Below are positions 6,961 to 13,079 of a stretch of 13,079 nucleotides of DNA, piece by piece. The stretch is from NCBI GenBank assembly GCA_041685075.1, contig JAWLGN010000149.1:1-13079 (forward strand). Direction: 5' to 3'. The notes below the pieces were generated by a model. The model worked only from the letters and a program-made list of their open reading frames with translations, was not told where the DNA came from and did not search any database. How positions within the stretch are numbered: position 1 is the stretch's first letter; the number at the start of each line of letters is the position of its first letter. This stretch comes from JAMCRM01 sp041685075 (GTDB taxonomy: Bacteria > Acidobacteriota > Terriglobia > Bryobacterales > Bryobacteraceae). Position numbers and translations under genes: made by a program.

Positions 6961-8160
6961 TTACCAGTCCACTACCGAGCTGTCGTCGGCATCGTAGGTT
7001 TCCGGGTTGCGCCAGTCGTGGTCGATCTTATCGGCCAGGGCGTTCTCGTCGAGTTCGATCCCCAGACCCGGCCCGGTGGGCAGGTCCAGGTAGCCGTCGC
7101 GCACCGTGAAAGGCTGCTTCAGGTATCCTTCCCCGAGCGAGACCTGCTCCTGGCACAGGAAATTGGGAATCGAGGCCGCCAGTTGCACGCCCGCAGCCAG
7201 GGCGATGGGTCCCAGGGGGTTGTGCGGCGCGATGGCCGCGTAATAGGCCTCGGCCATGCCGGCGATCAACCGCACTTCGGTGATGCCGCCCGCGTGCGAG
7301 AGGTCCGGCTGCAGGATGGTGGCGGCTTTCTTCTCCAGCACCTCGCGGAAGCCCCACTTGGTGAAGACGCGCTCGCCCGTGGCGATGGGCAGGAAGGTGC
7401 CGCGCGCGATCTCCGCCATTACATCGTGGTTCTGCGCCTGGCAGGGCTCCTCGATGAACATGGGCTGGTAGGGCTCGAGCGCGCGGATCAGCAGCTTGGC
7501 CGTGGCCGGGCTGATGGCGCCGTGAAAATCGACCCCGATATCGGCGTCCTTGCCGGCGATCTGCCGCAGCTCGGCGAATTTTTCCGCCGCGTACTCCACC
7601 TCGGCGGGCGTCTCCACATAGCGCGAAGGCCGCCGCTTCGCCGGACCCGTCTTGAAGGCCGTGAAGCCGCGCGCCCGCGCCTGCTTCACCGCCTCCGGGG
7701 TGCGGGCATGGGCGTAAACCCGCACGCGGTCGCGCGTGGGCCCGCCGAGCAGTTCGTAAACCGGCACGCCGAGCGCCTTGCCCTTGATGTCCCACAGAGC
7801 CTGGTCGATGCCGCTCAATGCGCTGGTCAGGATGGGTCCCCCGCGGTAGAAAGCATGGCGGTAGATGGCCTGCCAGTGGTGCGCTACGCGGCGCGGATCC
7901 TTCCCCACCAGGTACGGCTCGATCTCCTTCACCGCCTCGGCGCAGGTGCGCGCGCGGCCTTCCAGGATGGGCTCCCCCAGCCCCACGATCCCCGCGTTCG
8001 TATGCACTTTCAGAAACAGCCAGCGGGGCTTGACGAGAAAGGTTTCCAGGCGCGTGATGGCCAGCTTGTCCCGGGGCGATACTTGGGGCGCTGCCGCGGT
8101 GGCCCTCGCGCCGAGGGCGCCGAACGCGCCTGCCACCGCCGCCCGGCGCGAGACTTTCAT
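6961..8160 (-). CDS. dgoD: D-galactonate dehydratase-like enolase-superfamily enzyme with Tat signal
   Basis: Mandelate-racemase-group enzyme of the galactonate dehydratase type, which removes water from D-galactonate to give 2-keto-3-deoxygalactonate using Mg2+. Of the 399 residues the first 25 or so form a twin-arginine signal (SRRAAVAGAFGALG, then ATAAAP), unusual for this normally cytosolic enzyme. The active site is intact: Asp211 and His213 (GVDFHG), Glu237 (FIEEP), Glu263 (TGERVF), Asp286 (QPDLSHAGGITE) and His313 (APHNPLGPI). Each lies 28 positions later than its E. coli DgoD equivalent where I could compare. The tail DWRNPETYDADDSSVVDW also matches DgoD. The ATG at 8160 has an ideal GGAGGT site. 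The aldolase downstream suggests sugar-acid catabolism; the true substrate could be another acid sugar. Confidence 0.88.
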   Translation of the reverse strand: MKVSRRAAVAGAFGALGARATAAAPQVSPRDKLAITRLETFLVKPRWLFLKVHTNAGIVGLGEPILEGRARTCAEAVKEIEPYLVGKDPRRVAHHWQAIYRHAFYRGGPILTSALSGIDQALWDIKGKALGVPVYELLGGPTRDRVRVYAHARTPEAVKQARARGFTAFKTGPAKRRPSRYVETPAEVEYAAEKFAELRQIAGKDADIGVDFHGAISPATAKLLIRALEPYQPMFIEEPCQAQNHDVMAEIARGTFLPIATGERVFTKWGFREVLEKKAATILQPDLSHAGGITEVRLIAGMAEAYYAAIAPHNPLGPIALAAGVQLAASIPNFLCQEQVSLGEGYLKQPFTVRDGYLDLPTGPGLGIELDENALADKIDHDWRNPETYDADDSSVVDW

Positions 8161-8164
8161 CCTG

Positions 8165-8170
8165 ACCTCC
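8165..8170 (-). promoter_or_regulatory. Ribosome-binding site of the dehydratase gene
   Basis: On the minus strand GGAGGT occupies 8170-8165, 4 bases before the ATG at 8160. It is the strongest Shine-Dalgarno in the leftward run, fixes that start, and shows that the Tat signal is part of the protein. It lies in the 16-base gap after the zinc-ribbon gene. Confidence 0.8.
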
Positions 8171-8176
8171 GTTGCC

Positions 8177-8476
8177 TCACCCGCGCCCCAGAAGCTTTCC
8201 GAGGAAGCCGGCTTCTTTCTTGCTGACCGCTTCCAGTTCTCCCTTGTCGAGCCACACGCCTTCGCAGGAGGTGCAGCGGTCGATGTGGATATTCGAGTAG
8301 GCGATCTCTTCGAGCTGCGAGCCACACTTCGGGCAGCGCATGTGGTGCAGCGCGCGCAGGCGCTCCCGCTCCTCGGCGGCGGCTTTGGCGGCCTGTTCCT
8401 GGGCGTGTTTCCGCCGGCGCTCGGCTTCCTGCCGGGCGAAATACTCCTCTTCCTTCTGGGTCGGTTTCTCAGGCAT
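8177..8476 (-). CDS. zf-TFIIB-type zinc-ribbon protein
   Basis: A 99-residue protein. Residues 1-45 are very rich in Glu, Lys, Arg, Gln and Ala (QEAERRRKHAQEQAAKAAAE), predicted helical or coiled coil. Residues 46-83 form a zinc ribbon, MRCPKCGSQLEEIAYSNIHI, then DRCTSCEGVWLDKGELE, with Cys48, Cys51, Cys68 and Cys71. This is the bacterial zf-TFIIB pattern (CPxC...C..C.G.WLD.GEL); its molecular role is unknown. A much longer open frame continues upstream through comEC on the opposite strand, but the ATG at 8476 is the only sensible start because residues before it are low-complexity antisense sequence. No strong ribosome site is seen. It is the first gene of the leftward run, divergent from comEC, and ends 16 bases before the dehydratase start. 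Confidence 0.85.
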   Translation of the reverse strand: MPEKPTQKEEEYFARQEAERRRKHAQEQAAKAAAEERERLRALHHMRCPKCGSQLEEIAYSNIHIDRCTSCEGVWLDKGELEAVSKKEAGFLGKLLGRG

Positions 8477-8527
8477 ATAGGTGTCTACGTAAAGAGCATA
8501 CAACAGGTTTTCGGCGGGGGCGGCATT
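8477..8527. promoter_or_regulatory. Short divergent intergenic region, zinc-ribbon gene / comEC
   Basis: Only 51 bases separate the two divergent starts, so promoters for the leftward run and for comEC must lie here or inside the neighbouring reading frames. I could not find a convincing -35/-10 pair on either strand. There is a TACGTA palindrome near 8486-8491, and the right end enters the inverted repeat described separately. Confidence 0.4.
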
Positions 8528-8539
8528 GTGGGACAATGC
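8523..8539 (+). promoter_or_regulatory. Perfect inverted repeat over the likely comEC start codon
   Basis: GCATTGT (8523-8529) and ACAATGC (8533-8539) are perfect reverse complements around a GGG centre. The repeat includes the GTG proposed as the comEC start (8528-8530). As DNA it could be an operator for a dimeric regulator; as RNA it would be a tight hairpin hiding the start. It could also be chance, since 7-base arms occur now and then in 13 kb. Confidence 0.4.
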
Positions 8540-11059
8540 AGACTCTTGCGGGACCCACTGGTTGCGCCCCTGGCTGCCATTGCCGCGGGAATTCTGCTGG
8601 CGCGCTTTGTGCCCTTCGAGGCCCGGGAACTGATCGTCGCGGTGCTGCTGCTCGGGGCCCTGGGGGTGGTGGCCCTGTGGCGGCGGGCGCGCATCGCCGC
8701 GGGATGTTGCACGCTGGCCGCGCTGGTATTTGCCGGAGCGCTCTGCGCCGTGGCGCGCCGCCCCGGATTGCCCCCGGTACTCGAGCCCGAAGGGGAAGTG
8801 ATCATCACCGGGTGCGTGGTGGAGCCGCCGGTCCCCGCCGCCGGCCGCGAGCGCTTCATCGTGGATCTGGAGCGGGATGCCCGCGCCCAGGTAACGGTCT
8901 ATCTCCAGGACGGCGAGCGCCTGCCGCCGCTCCGCTACGGGCAGCGCGTGGAACTCGACGCGCGCGTGCGCAGCCCCCGCAATTTCAACAATCCCGGCGC
9001 CTTCGACTACGCCGGGTTTCTGGCGCGCAAGAACATCTTCTGGACCGCCGTGGTGCGCGGCGCCGCCGCGGTGCGGGTGTTGCCGGGGCACTGCGGCACG
9101 CCGTTCCGCGCCGCCGTGAGCCGCGCGCGGGTGGCCGCGCTCGAACGCATCGCCTCGCTTTATGAAGGCCGCCCCTACGACAGCGCCATGATGCAGGCCA
9201 TCCTCATCGGGGAGACGTTTCAACTCGAGAAAGTCTGGGTGGAGCACTTCCGGCGCACCGGCACCATCCACGCGCTGGTGATCTCGGGCGCGCACGTGGC
9301 GGCGCTGGCGGCCTTCTTCCTGTTCCTCATGCGGATCTGCTTCGTGCCGCGCGGCCTCGCGGTGGCGGTGACGGTGCTGGCCACCTGGGGTTACGCGCTG
9401 ATCACCGGCTGGCAGGCGCCCTGCGTGAGGTCGGCGGCGGGCCTTACGCTCTACATGATCGGCCGCCATTTCTACCGCCGCCGCAGCCTCATGAACGTGC
9501 TGGCGGCGGTGGGCATCGCCTTCCTGGTCTTCGACCCCGAGCAGTTGTTCGAGGCCAGCTTCCAGCTTTCGTTTCTCGCGGTGGCCTTCATCGCGGCGTT
9601 TGCGGAGCCGCTGCTGGAGGCCACCACCGCACCGCTGGTCCGCGCGCTGGGGCACCTGCGCGATGCCGGCCGCGATCTGCGCCTGGCCCCGCGCGCCGCC
9701 GCCTTTCGCCTGGAGATGCGGCTGCTGGCCGATACCCTGCGGCTGTGGCTGCCCCGTCGCGTGGCCGAGGCGCTGGTGACGCTGCCCGCCTGGATCGTCT
9801 TCTACGTCTTCGGGCTGGCGGTGGTCTCGGCGGTGGTGCAGGCGGGCCTGGCGCTCCCCATGGTCAGTTACTTCCACCGGGTGGGCGTCACGGGCCTCTC
9901 GGCCAATCTGCTGGTGGTGCCGCTGATGGGCCTGGTAGTGCAGTTCGGCTTCGTGGCGATCGTGACCGGCTCGAGTTGGGTGGCGTGGCTCGCGGGGTGG
10001 CTGCTTTGCTGGTCGCGCGCGGTGGTGGAATGGCACGCCGCGCTGGAGCCGGACTGGCGCGTTCCGGCGCCGCCGCTCTGGCTGGCGGTGGCGCTCTCGG
10101 CGGCCCTCATCGCCGCGGCCCTGGCGGTGCGCCACCGGCGAGGGCGCGCTGCCGCCACCGCGGCGGTGTTCGTGCTGCTGGCCCTGGTGTTCCTTCACCC
10201 GGTCCCGCCCGACACCACCCCCGGAGCGCTGGAACTCGCGGCCATCGACGTGGGGCAGGGCGACAGCTTCCTGCTGGCTTTCCCCGACGGCAAGCTCATG
10301 ACCCTGGATGCCGGCGGTTTCCCCGTTTTCTCCGGCGGCCGCGCCCCGGGCATCGATACCGGCGAGGACGTCGTCTCCCCCTACCTGTGGCGCCGCTCCA
10401 TCCGCCGGCTCGACGCGGTGGCCATCAGCCACCTGCATGCCGATCACGCCGGCGGCGCCGCGGCCCTGATCGACAACTTCCGCCCCCGCGAGCTATGGAC
10501 CGCTCCGCCGCCCGACTGTGCCGAATGGCGCCTGCTGGCCGGGCGCGCCGCGCGCCGCAACGTGCATATCCGGGTGCTCCGCCGCGGCCAACGGTTCGGC
10601 TACGGCGGAGCCGAGATCGAGGTGCTGGCTCCCGCGTCCGGCTACACCCCCGGACCCGCTCCCCACAACGCCGACTCCCTGGTGCTGCGGGTGCGCTACG
10701 GCCGCCACGCTTTCCTCCTCACCGGGGATACCGAGCGCGCCGGCGAGCGGGAACTCCTGGACGAGAAGCTCGCCGGGCCGGCCGACGTGCTTAAAGTGGC
10801 GCACCACGGCAGCCGCACCTCTACAAGCGAAGAGTTTCTGGATGCCGCGCGTCCCCTCTTCGCGCTGGTCAGCCTGGGGGCGGATAATCTGTACGGCTAT
10901 CCCCACCCCGACGTTTTGAAGCGCCTTTCCGCGCGGGGCATACGGGTGCTCCGCACGGATCGCCACGGATTGGTGAGGATTCGTACGGACGGGCAGCGGC
11001 TACAGGTGGATACCGCTGCCTGGAGGGCGGACCGGCCCGGGCTATACAGCGTCTTCTGA
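8528..11059 (+). CDS. comEC: ComEC/Rec2 DNA uptake channel protein
   Basis: Inner-membrane protein that carries single-stranded DNA into the cytoplasm during natural transformation. The product of about 843 residues has all three expected parts. An N-terminal region (RDPLVAPLAAIAAGILLA membrane segment, then a DUF4131/OB-like part with RSPRNFNNPGAFDYAGFLAR) comes first. The Competence domain follows, with TGTIHALVISGAHVAALAAF near 242-262 and many membrane helices to about 560. Last is a metallo-beta-lactamase domain from about 570: IDVGQGDSFLL, His635/His637/Asp639/His640 (SHLHADHAGG), Asp734 (TGDTE) and KVAHHGSRT (His759-His760). The start is uncertain: GTG 8528 is used here; TTG 8546 (giving MRDPLVAPL, close to the family's usual start) is the alternative. 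Both lack a good ribosome site. Its 3' end overlaps the opposing DUF2007 gene by 18 bases. Confidence 0.95.
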   Translation: MGQCRLLRDPLVAPLAAIAAGILLARFVPFEARELIVAVLLLGALGVVALWRRARIAAGCCTLAALVFAGALCAVARRPGLPPVLEPEGEVIITGCVVEPPVPAAGRERFIVDLERDARAQVTVYLQDGERLPPLRYGQRVELDARVRSPRNFNNPGAFDYAGFLARKNIFWTAVVRGAAAVRVLPGHCGTPFRAAVSRARVAALERIASLYEGRPYDSAMMQAILIGETFQLEKVWVEHFRRTGTIHALVISGAHVAALAAFFLFLMRICFVPRGLAVAVTVLATWGYALITGWQAPCVRSAAGLTLYMIGRHFYRRRSLMNVLAAVGIAFLVFDPEQLFEASFQLSFLAVAFIAAFAEPLLEATTAPLVRALGHLRDAGRDLRLAPRAAAFRLEMRLLADTLRLWLPRRVAEALVTLPAWIVFYVFGLAVVSAVVQAGLALPMVSYFHRVGVTGLSANLLVVPLMGLVVQFGFVAIVTGSSWVAWLAGWLLCWSRAVVEWHAALEPDWRVPAPPLWLAVALSAALIAAALAVRHRRGRAAATAAVFVLLALVFLHPVPPDTTPGALELAAIDVGQGDSFLLAFPDGKLMTLDAGGFPVFSGGRAPGIDTGEDVVSPYLWRRSIRRLDAVAISHLHADHAGGAAALIDNFRPRELWTAPPPDCAEWRLLAGRAARRNVHIRVLRRGQRFGYGGAEIEVLAPASGYTPGPAPHNADSLVLRVRYGRHAFLLTGDTERAGERELLDEKLAGPADVLKVAHHGSRTSTSEEFLDAARPLFALVSLGADNLYGYPHPDVLKRLSARGIRVLRTDRHGLVRIRTDGQRLQVDTAAWRADRPGLYSVF

Positions 11060-11347
11060 AGCCTCCGATGCCTCTTCGGCAGCCTCCGGGCCGGCTGCCC
11101 TGGCCTCCTCCAGCACCCGCTGCGCATCGTCGAGGAGGTGCCTCGGCACCTGCACCTGGAACTCCAGCGAGGGGATCGTCGAAGGGCCTACGACTATGGC
11201 CGGAATGTCATTCGACTCCATCAGCGCCCGGATCGACATGGCTTCCATCTCCGCCTTGTGGTTGGAGGAACTGAACAGCGTCACCATGTCCAGGTCCGCC
11301 GAGGGGTCCACGTCCGACTCGGGTTCCCGCTCTCGGTCTTCGTCCAT
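11042..11347 (-). CDS. DUF2007-like putative signal-transducing protein
   Basis: A 101-residue acidic protein. The core at residues 20-82 (DMVTLFSSSNHKAEMEAMSI, RALMESNDIPAIVVG, IPSLEFQVQVPRHLLDDAQRVL) has the pattern of DUF2007, a small ferredoxin-like domain described as a putative prokaryotic signal transducer. The function is not known. The core is flanked by acidic, probably disordered tails (DEDREREPESDVDPSAD at the start; EAAEEASEASED at the end). The start used is ATG 11347 with a weak AAGG upstream; ATG 11287 would begin right at the core and is possible. It is convergent with comEC, and the last 18 bases of both genes overlap, so no terminator lies between them. Confidence 0.8.
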   Translation of the reverse strand: MDEDREREPESDVDPSADLDMVTLFSSSNHKAEMEAMSIRALMESNDIPAIVVGPSTIPSLEFQVQVPRHLLDDAQRVLEEARAAGPEAAEEASEASEDAV

Positions 11348-11411
11348 GCCTTACAGCATATCGCGTCCCATAGCGGCTTCCCATCTCCTAAAATGTGGTG
11401 AAGGAGACCTC
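11348..11411. promoter_or_regulatory. Divergent intergenic region, DUF2007 gene / ytxH-like gene
   Basis: This 64-base gap is the only place for promoters of both neighbours. On the plus strand TAAAAT (11389-11394) differs from the sigma-70 -10 consensus at one base, but no good -35 sits 17 bases upstream and it lies close to the ribosome site. AAGGAG (11401-11406), 5 bases before the ATG at 11412, is a clear ribosome-binding site. The promoter call is tentative. Confidence 0.35.
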
Positions 11412-11681
11412 ATGCCCAGGCATGCTCAAGTGGATGAATTGGCCGGCGCGCACGGCGGAAGTTGGGGATGGTTTCTGGCGGGCACTCTCACCGGCGCCGT
11501 AATCGGGATGCTCTATGCGCCGTGTAGCGGCCGCTCGGCGCGGGACGCCATCACCTCCACGGGCCGGGATTTGTACGGGCGCAGCCGCGACTACTACGAG
11601 CGGGGCAGGGAAATGGTGGGGGATGCCGCGGAGTTGTTCGAGCGCGGCCGCCGCCTGGCCACCCGCGACCTCGAACCATGA
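11412..11681 (+). CDS. YtxH-like small membrane protein
   Basis: An 89-residue protein with one predicted membrane helix near the start (about residues 18-36: WGWFLAGTLTGAVIGMLYAP), immediately followed by SGRSARD. This is the YtxH pattern (glycine-spaced helix, then L-x-A-P-x-S-G-x-x-x-R). The rest is a charged helix (YGRSRDYYERGREMVGDAAE) that probably faces the cytoplasm. In Bacillus ytxH is a general-stress gene; the biochemical role is unknown. The ATG at 11412 has an ideal AAGGAG site 5 bases upstream, so longer in-frame starts are not needed. Its TGA overlaps the ATG of the following hydrolase (ATGA), suggesting coupled translation. Confidence 0.82.
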   Translation: MPRHAQVDELAGAHGGSWGWFLAGTLTGAVIGMLYAPCSGRSARDAITSTGRDLYGRSRDYYERGREMVGDAAELFERGRRLATRDLEP

Positions 11682-12529
11682 CCTCCATCGCTGTAGGCGA
11701 CTTCCGCGTTACCCTGGTCCGCGAGGCGTTCCACTGGTGGGACGGCGGCGTGCTGTTCGGGGTGGTGCCCAAGGCGCTGTGGTGCCGGCGCGCCGCCCCC
11801 GACGAGCGCAACCGCATCCGCCTGGGTTTCAACTGCTACATCATCGAGACCGGCGAGCGCACCATCCTGGTGGAGACCGGCGCGGGCGACAAGCCCGATG
11901 AGCGGGCCCGCGAGCGCATGAACCTGGATGCCGCGGCGCGTCCCATTCACAAGGTGCTGGCCGCCTGCGGTTTCGACCCCGCACGAATCGACATGGTCAT
12001 CAACACTCACCTGCACTGGGACCACTGCGGCGGCAACACTACTCTCACGCCCGAGGGTCCCGCGCCGGCGTTCCCCAACGCCGTCTACATCACCCCGCGC
12101 GGCGAGTGGGAGCATGCTCACCAGGGGCACCCGCGCGACGGCGTCAGCTACGATGCGCGCAACTACGACCCGCTGGTTTCCTCCGGCCGCATGCGCCTGG
12201 TGGGCGCGGTGCACGACGTGGCGCCCGGCATCCGCATGACCGGCGTTTTCGGCCACAACCGCGATATGGCGGTGGTCACTGCCACCTCGCGCGGCAGCGT
12301 GTTCTGTTTCTTCTCGGACCTGGTCCCCACGTCCGCGCACCTGACCCCCACGTGGGTGGCGGCCTTCGATCTCTATCCGCTCGAAACCATCGATAACAAG
12401 CGGCGCTGGCTGGACGAAGCGGCGCGCGGCGGCTGGATGTGCGCTTTCGCCCACGATCCGGAGATCGCCTTCACCCGCATCGCGCAACAGGACAACGGAT
12501 TCACCGCGCGGGAACCGGTCGCCGGATAA
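11678..12529 (+). CDS. Metallo-beta-lactamase-fold hydrolase
   Basis: A 283-residue soluble hydrolase with two metal sites. The ligands are visible: His111, His113, Asp115 and His116 (THLHWDHCGG), His193 (FGHNRD), Asp214 (FSDLV) and His259 (FAHDPE). N-terminal strands GFNCYIIETGERTILVETGAG (50-70) match the fold. The layout resembles the group that includes lactone hydrolases such as quorum-quenching enzymes, but the substrate cannot be told from sequence. No signal peptide is seen, so it is probably cytosolic. It overlaps the ytxH-like gene (ATGA) and its TAA lies 9 bases before the pyrroline-5-carboxylate dehydrogenase start, in the same frame. That suggests an operon, though no direct link to proline metabolism is known to me. 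Confidence 0.88.
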   Translation: MTSIAVGDFRVTLVREAFHWWDGGVLFGVVPKALWCRRAAPDERNRIRLGFNCYIIETGERTILVETGAGDKPDERARERMNLDAAARPIHKVLAACGFDPARIDMVINTHLHWDHCGGNTTLTPEGPAPAFPNAVYITPRGEWEHAHQGHPRDGVSYDARNYDPLVSSGRMRLVGAVHDVAPGIRMTGVFGHNRDMAVVTATSRGSVFCFFSDLVPTSAHLTPTWVAAFDLYPLETIDNKRRWLDEAARGGWMCAFAHDPEIAFTRIAQQDNGFTAREPVAG

Positions 12530-12538
12530 GCTGGAGGG

Positions 12539-13079
12539 ATGGAAGACCTCCCGCCCTTCCGCAACGAACCCTACACCGATTTTTCCGTGGCCGCGAACCG
12601 CCGCGAAATGGAGGCGGCGCTGCGCTCGGTGCGTGCCCAGTTCGGCCGGGAGTACGAACTGCGGATCGAAGGCGAGCGCATTCGCACGGGCGACCTGCTG
12701 GTATCGGTGAACCCTTCGCAGCCTAACGAAATCGTCGGCCGGCACCACAAGGCCAACCGGGAACTCGCCGCCCGCGCCGTGGAGAGCGCCTGGCGCCACT
12801 TCCCCGCCTGGAGCCGCACCCCGGCCGCGGAGCGCGCCCGCATGCTGCTCGCCGCCGCCGCCATCCTGCGCCGGCGGAAGATGGAGTTCAATGCCTGGCT
12901 GGTCTATGAGGCCGGCAAGACCTGGCCCGAGGCCGAGGCCGATGTCTCCGAAGCTATCGACTTCTGCGAGTACTACGCGCGCGAGATGCTGCGGCTGGAC
13001 GGCCCGCGCCCCATGGTGCAGCTTGCGGGCGAGCGCGACGAGCTGGTCTACATTCCGCTCGGCCCCGGCGTAATCATCC
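12539..13079 (+). CDS. pruA: 1-pyrroline-5-carboxylate dehydrogenase (5' part, cut off by window edge)
   Basis: NAD-dependent aldehyde dehydrogenase that oxidises glutamate semialdehyde/pyrroline-5-carboxylate to glutamate, the second step of proline (and arginine) breakdown. The first 180 residues are present. The start FRNEPYTDFSVAANRREMEA is typical of the single-function RocA/PruA type, not of PutA fusions. It is followed by SVNPSQPNEIVGRHHKAN, AWSRTPAAERARMLLAAAAI and LVYEAGKTWPEAEADVSEAI (FCEYYAREML next). The catalytic cysteine and glutamate would lie beyond the edge. The ATG at 12539 is fixed by the in-frame TAA of the hydrolase 9 bases before it. GGAGGG touches the ATG directly, an unusually short spacing, so restart after the upstream stop may help. 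The break at 13079 is only the window end. Confidence 0.93.
   Translation, partial: MEDLPPFRNEPYTDFSVAANRREMEAALRSVRAQFGREYELRIEGERIRTGDLLVSVNPSQPNEIVGRHHKANRELAARAVESAWRHFPAWSRTPAAERARMLLAAAAILRRRKMEFNAWLVYEAGKTWPEAEADVSEAIDFCEYYAREMLRLDGPRPMVQLAGERDELVYIPLGPGVII

Noticed and set aside
6922..8226. 434-codon plus-strand open frame opposite the dehydratase
   Set aside because: Shadow of an enzyme whose catalytic residues and C-terminus match DgoD closely.
8477..10447. Very long open frame on the minus strand opposite comEC, continuous with the zinc-ribbon gene
   Set aside because: The translated part before the ATG at 8476 is low-complexity (His, Arg, Gly, Gln repeats) and exactly mirrors comEC codons; high-GC genes leave such antisense frames open. 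ComEC has all family motifs on the other strand.
11136..11151. Inverted repeat AGGTGCC-TC-GGCACCT
   Set aside because: It lies within the DUF2007 coding sequence, the 2-base loop is too tight for a good hairpin, there is no T-tract, and codon choice can explain it.
11594..12799. 401-codon minus-strand open frame opposite the MBL hydrolase and pruA
   Set aside because: It crosses two well-supported plus-strand genes and shows only shadow-type composition.
1..13079. tRNA, rRNA, CRISPR array, insertion sequence or phage genes
   Set aside because: Nearly every base lies in assigned genes, gaps are 64 bases or less, and no direct repeats, transposase motifs or clover-leaf sequences were seen.

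Overview
This is a gene-dense, high-GC bacterial window with no RNA genes, insertion sequences, CRISPR arrays or long non-coding stretches; the longest gap is about 64 bases. The cell is Gram-negative-like: it has an MsbA-type lipid flippase, a family 9 glycosyltransferase and a twin-arginine signal peptide. High GC, many GTG starts, a Tat-exported sugar-acid dehydratase and small DUF2007- and zf-TFIIB-type proteins fit a soil Acidobacteriota (Solibacter/Bryobacter-like) chromosome. That placement is an inference, not a marker-based identification.

Left two thirds (1-8476), all on the minus strand, twelve genes in transcription order from right to left: a zf-TFIIB zinc-ribbon protein; a D-galactonate-dehydratase-like enolase with a Tat signal; a ribbon-helix-helix protein and a PIN-like protein overlapping as ATGA (VapBC-like); a KDPG aldolase (eda); a Trm112/YcaR-like zinc protein; a family 9 (heptosyltransferase-like) glycosyltransferase; an MsbA-like ABC transporter; yicC; gmk; rpoZ; and the 5' part of coaBC, which runs off the left edge. 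Gaps are 56 bases or less and several junctions overlap by 4 bases, so much of this is probably co-transcribed. It contains three modules: sugar-acid breakdown (dehydratase plus aldolase, with a toxin-antitoxin-like pair between them), envelope glycolipid assembly and export (Trm112-like, glycosyltransferase, MsbA), and the widely conserved housekeeping block yicC-gmk-rpoZ-coaBC.

Right third (8528-13079): divergent from the zinc-ribbon gene across about 51 bases lies comEC on the plus strand, the DNA-uptake channel. It meets a convergent DUF2007 gene with an 18-base tail-to-tail overlap. From a second short divergent region (11348-11411) a plus-strand set begins: a YtxH-like membrane protein, a metallo-beta-lactamase-fold hydrolase overlapping it as ATGA, and a truncated 1-pyrroline-5-carboxylate dehydrogenase (pruA/rocA type) 9 bases further on.

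No clearly new multi-gene system stands out. The points most worth checking are the degenerate PIN/RHH pair inside the sugar-acid genes, the exported galactonate-dehydratase homologue, a perfect inverted repeat covering the likely comEC start codon, and the mixing of envelope-export and core housekeeping genes in one tightly spaced run.
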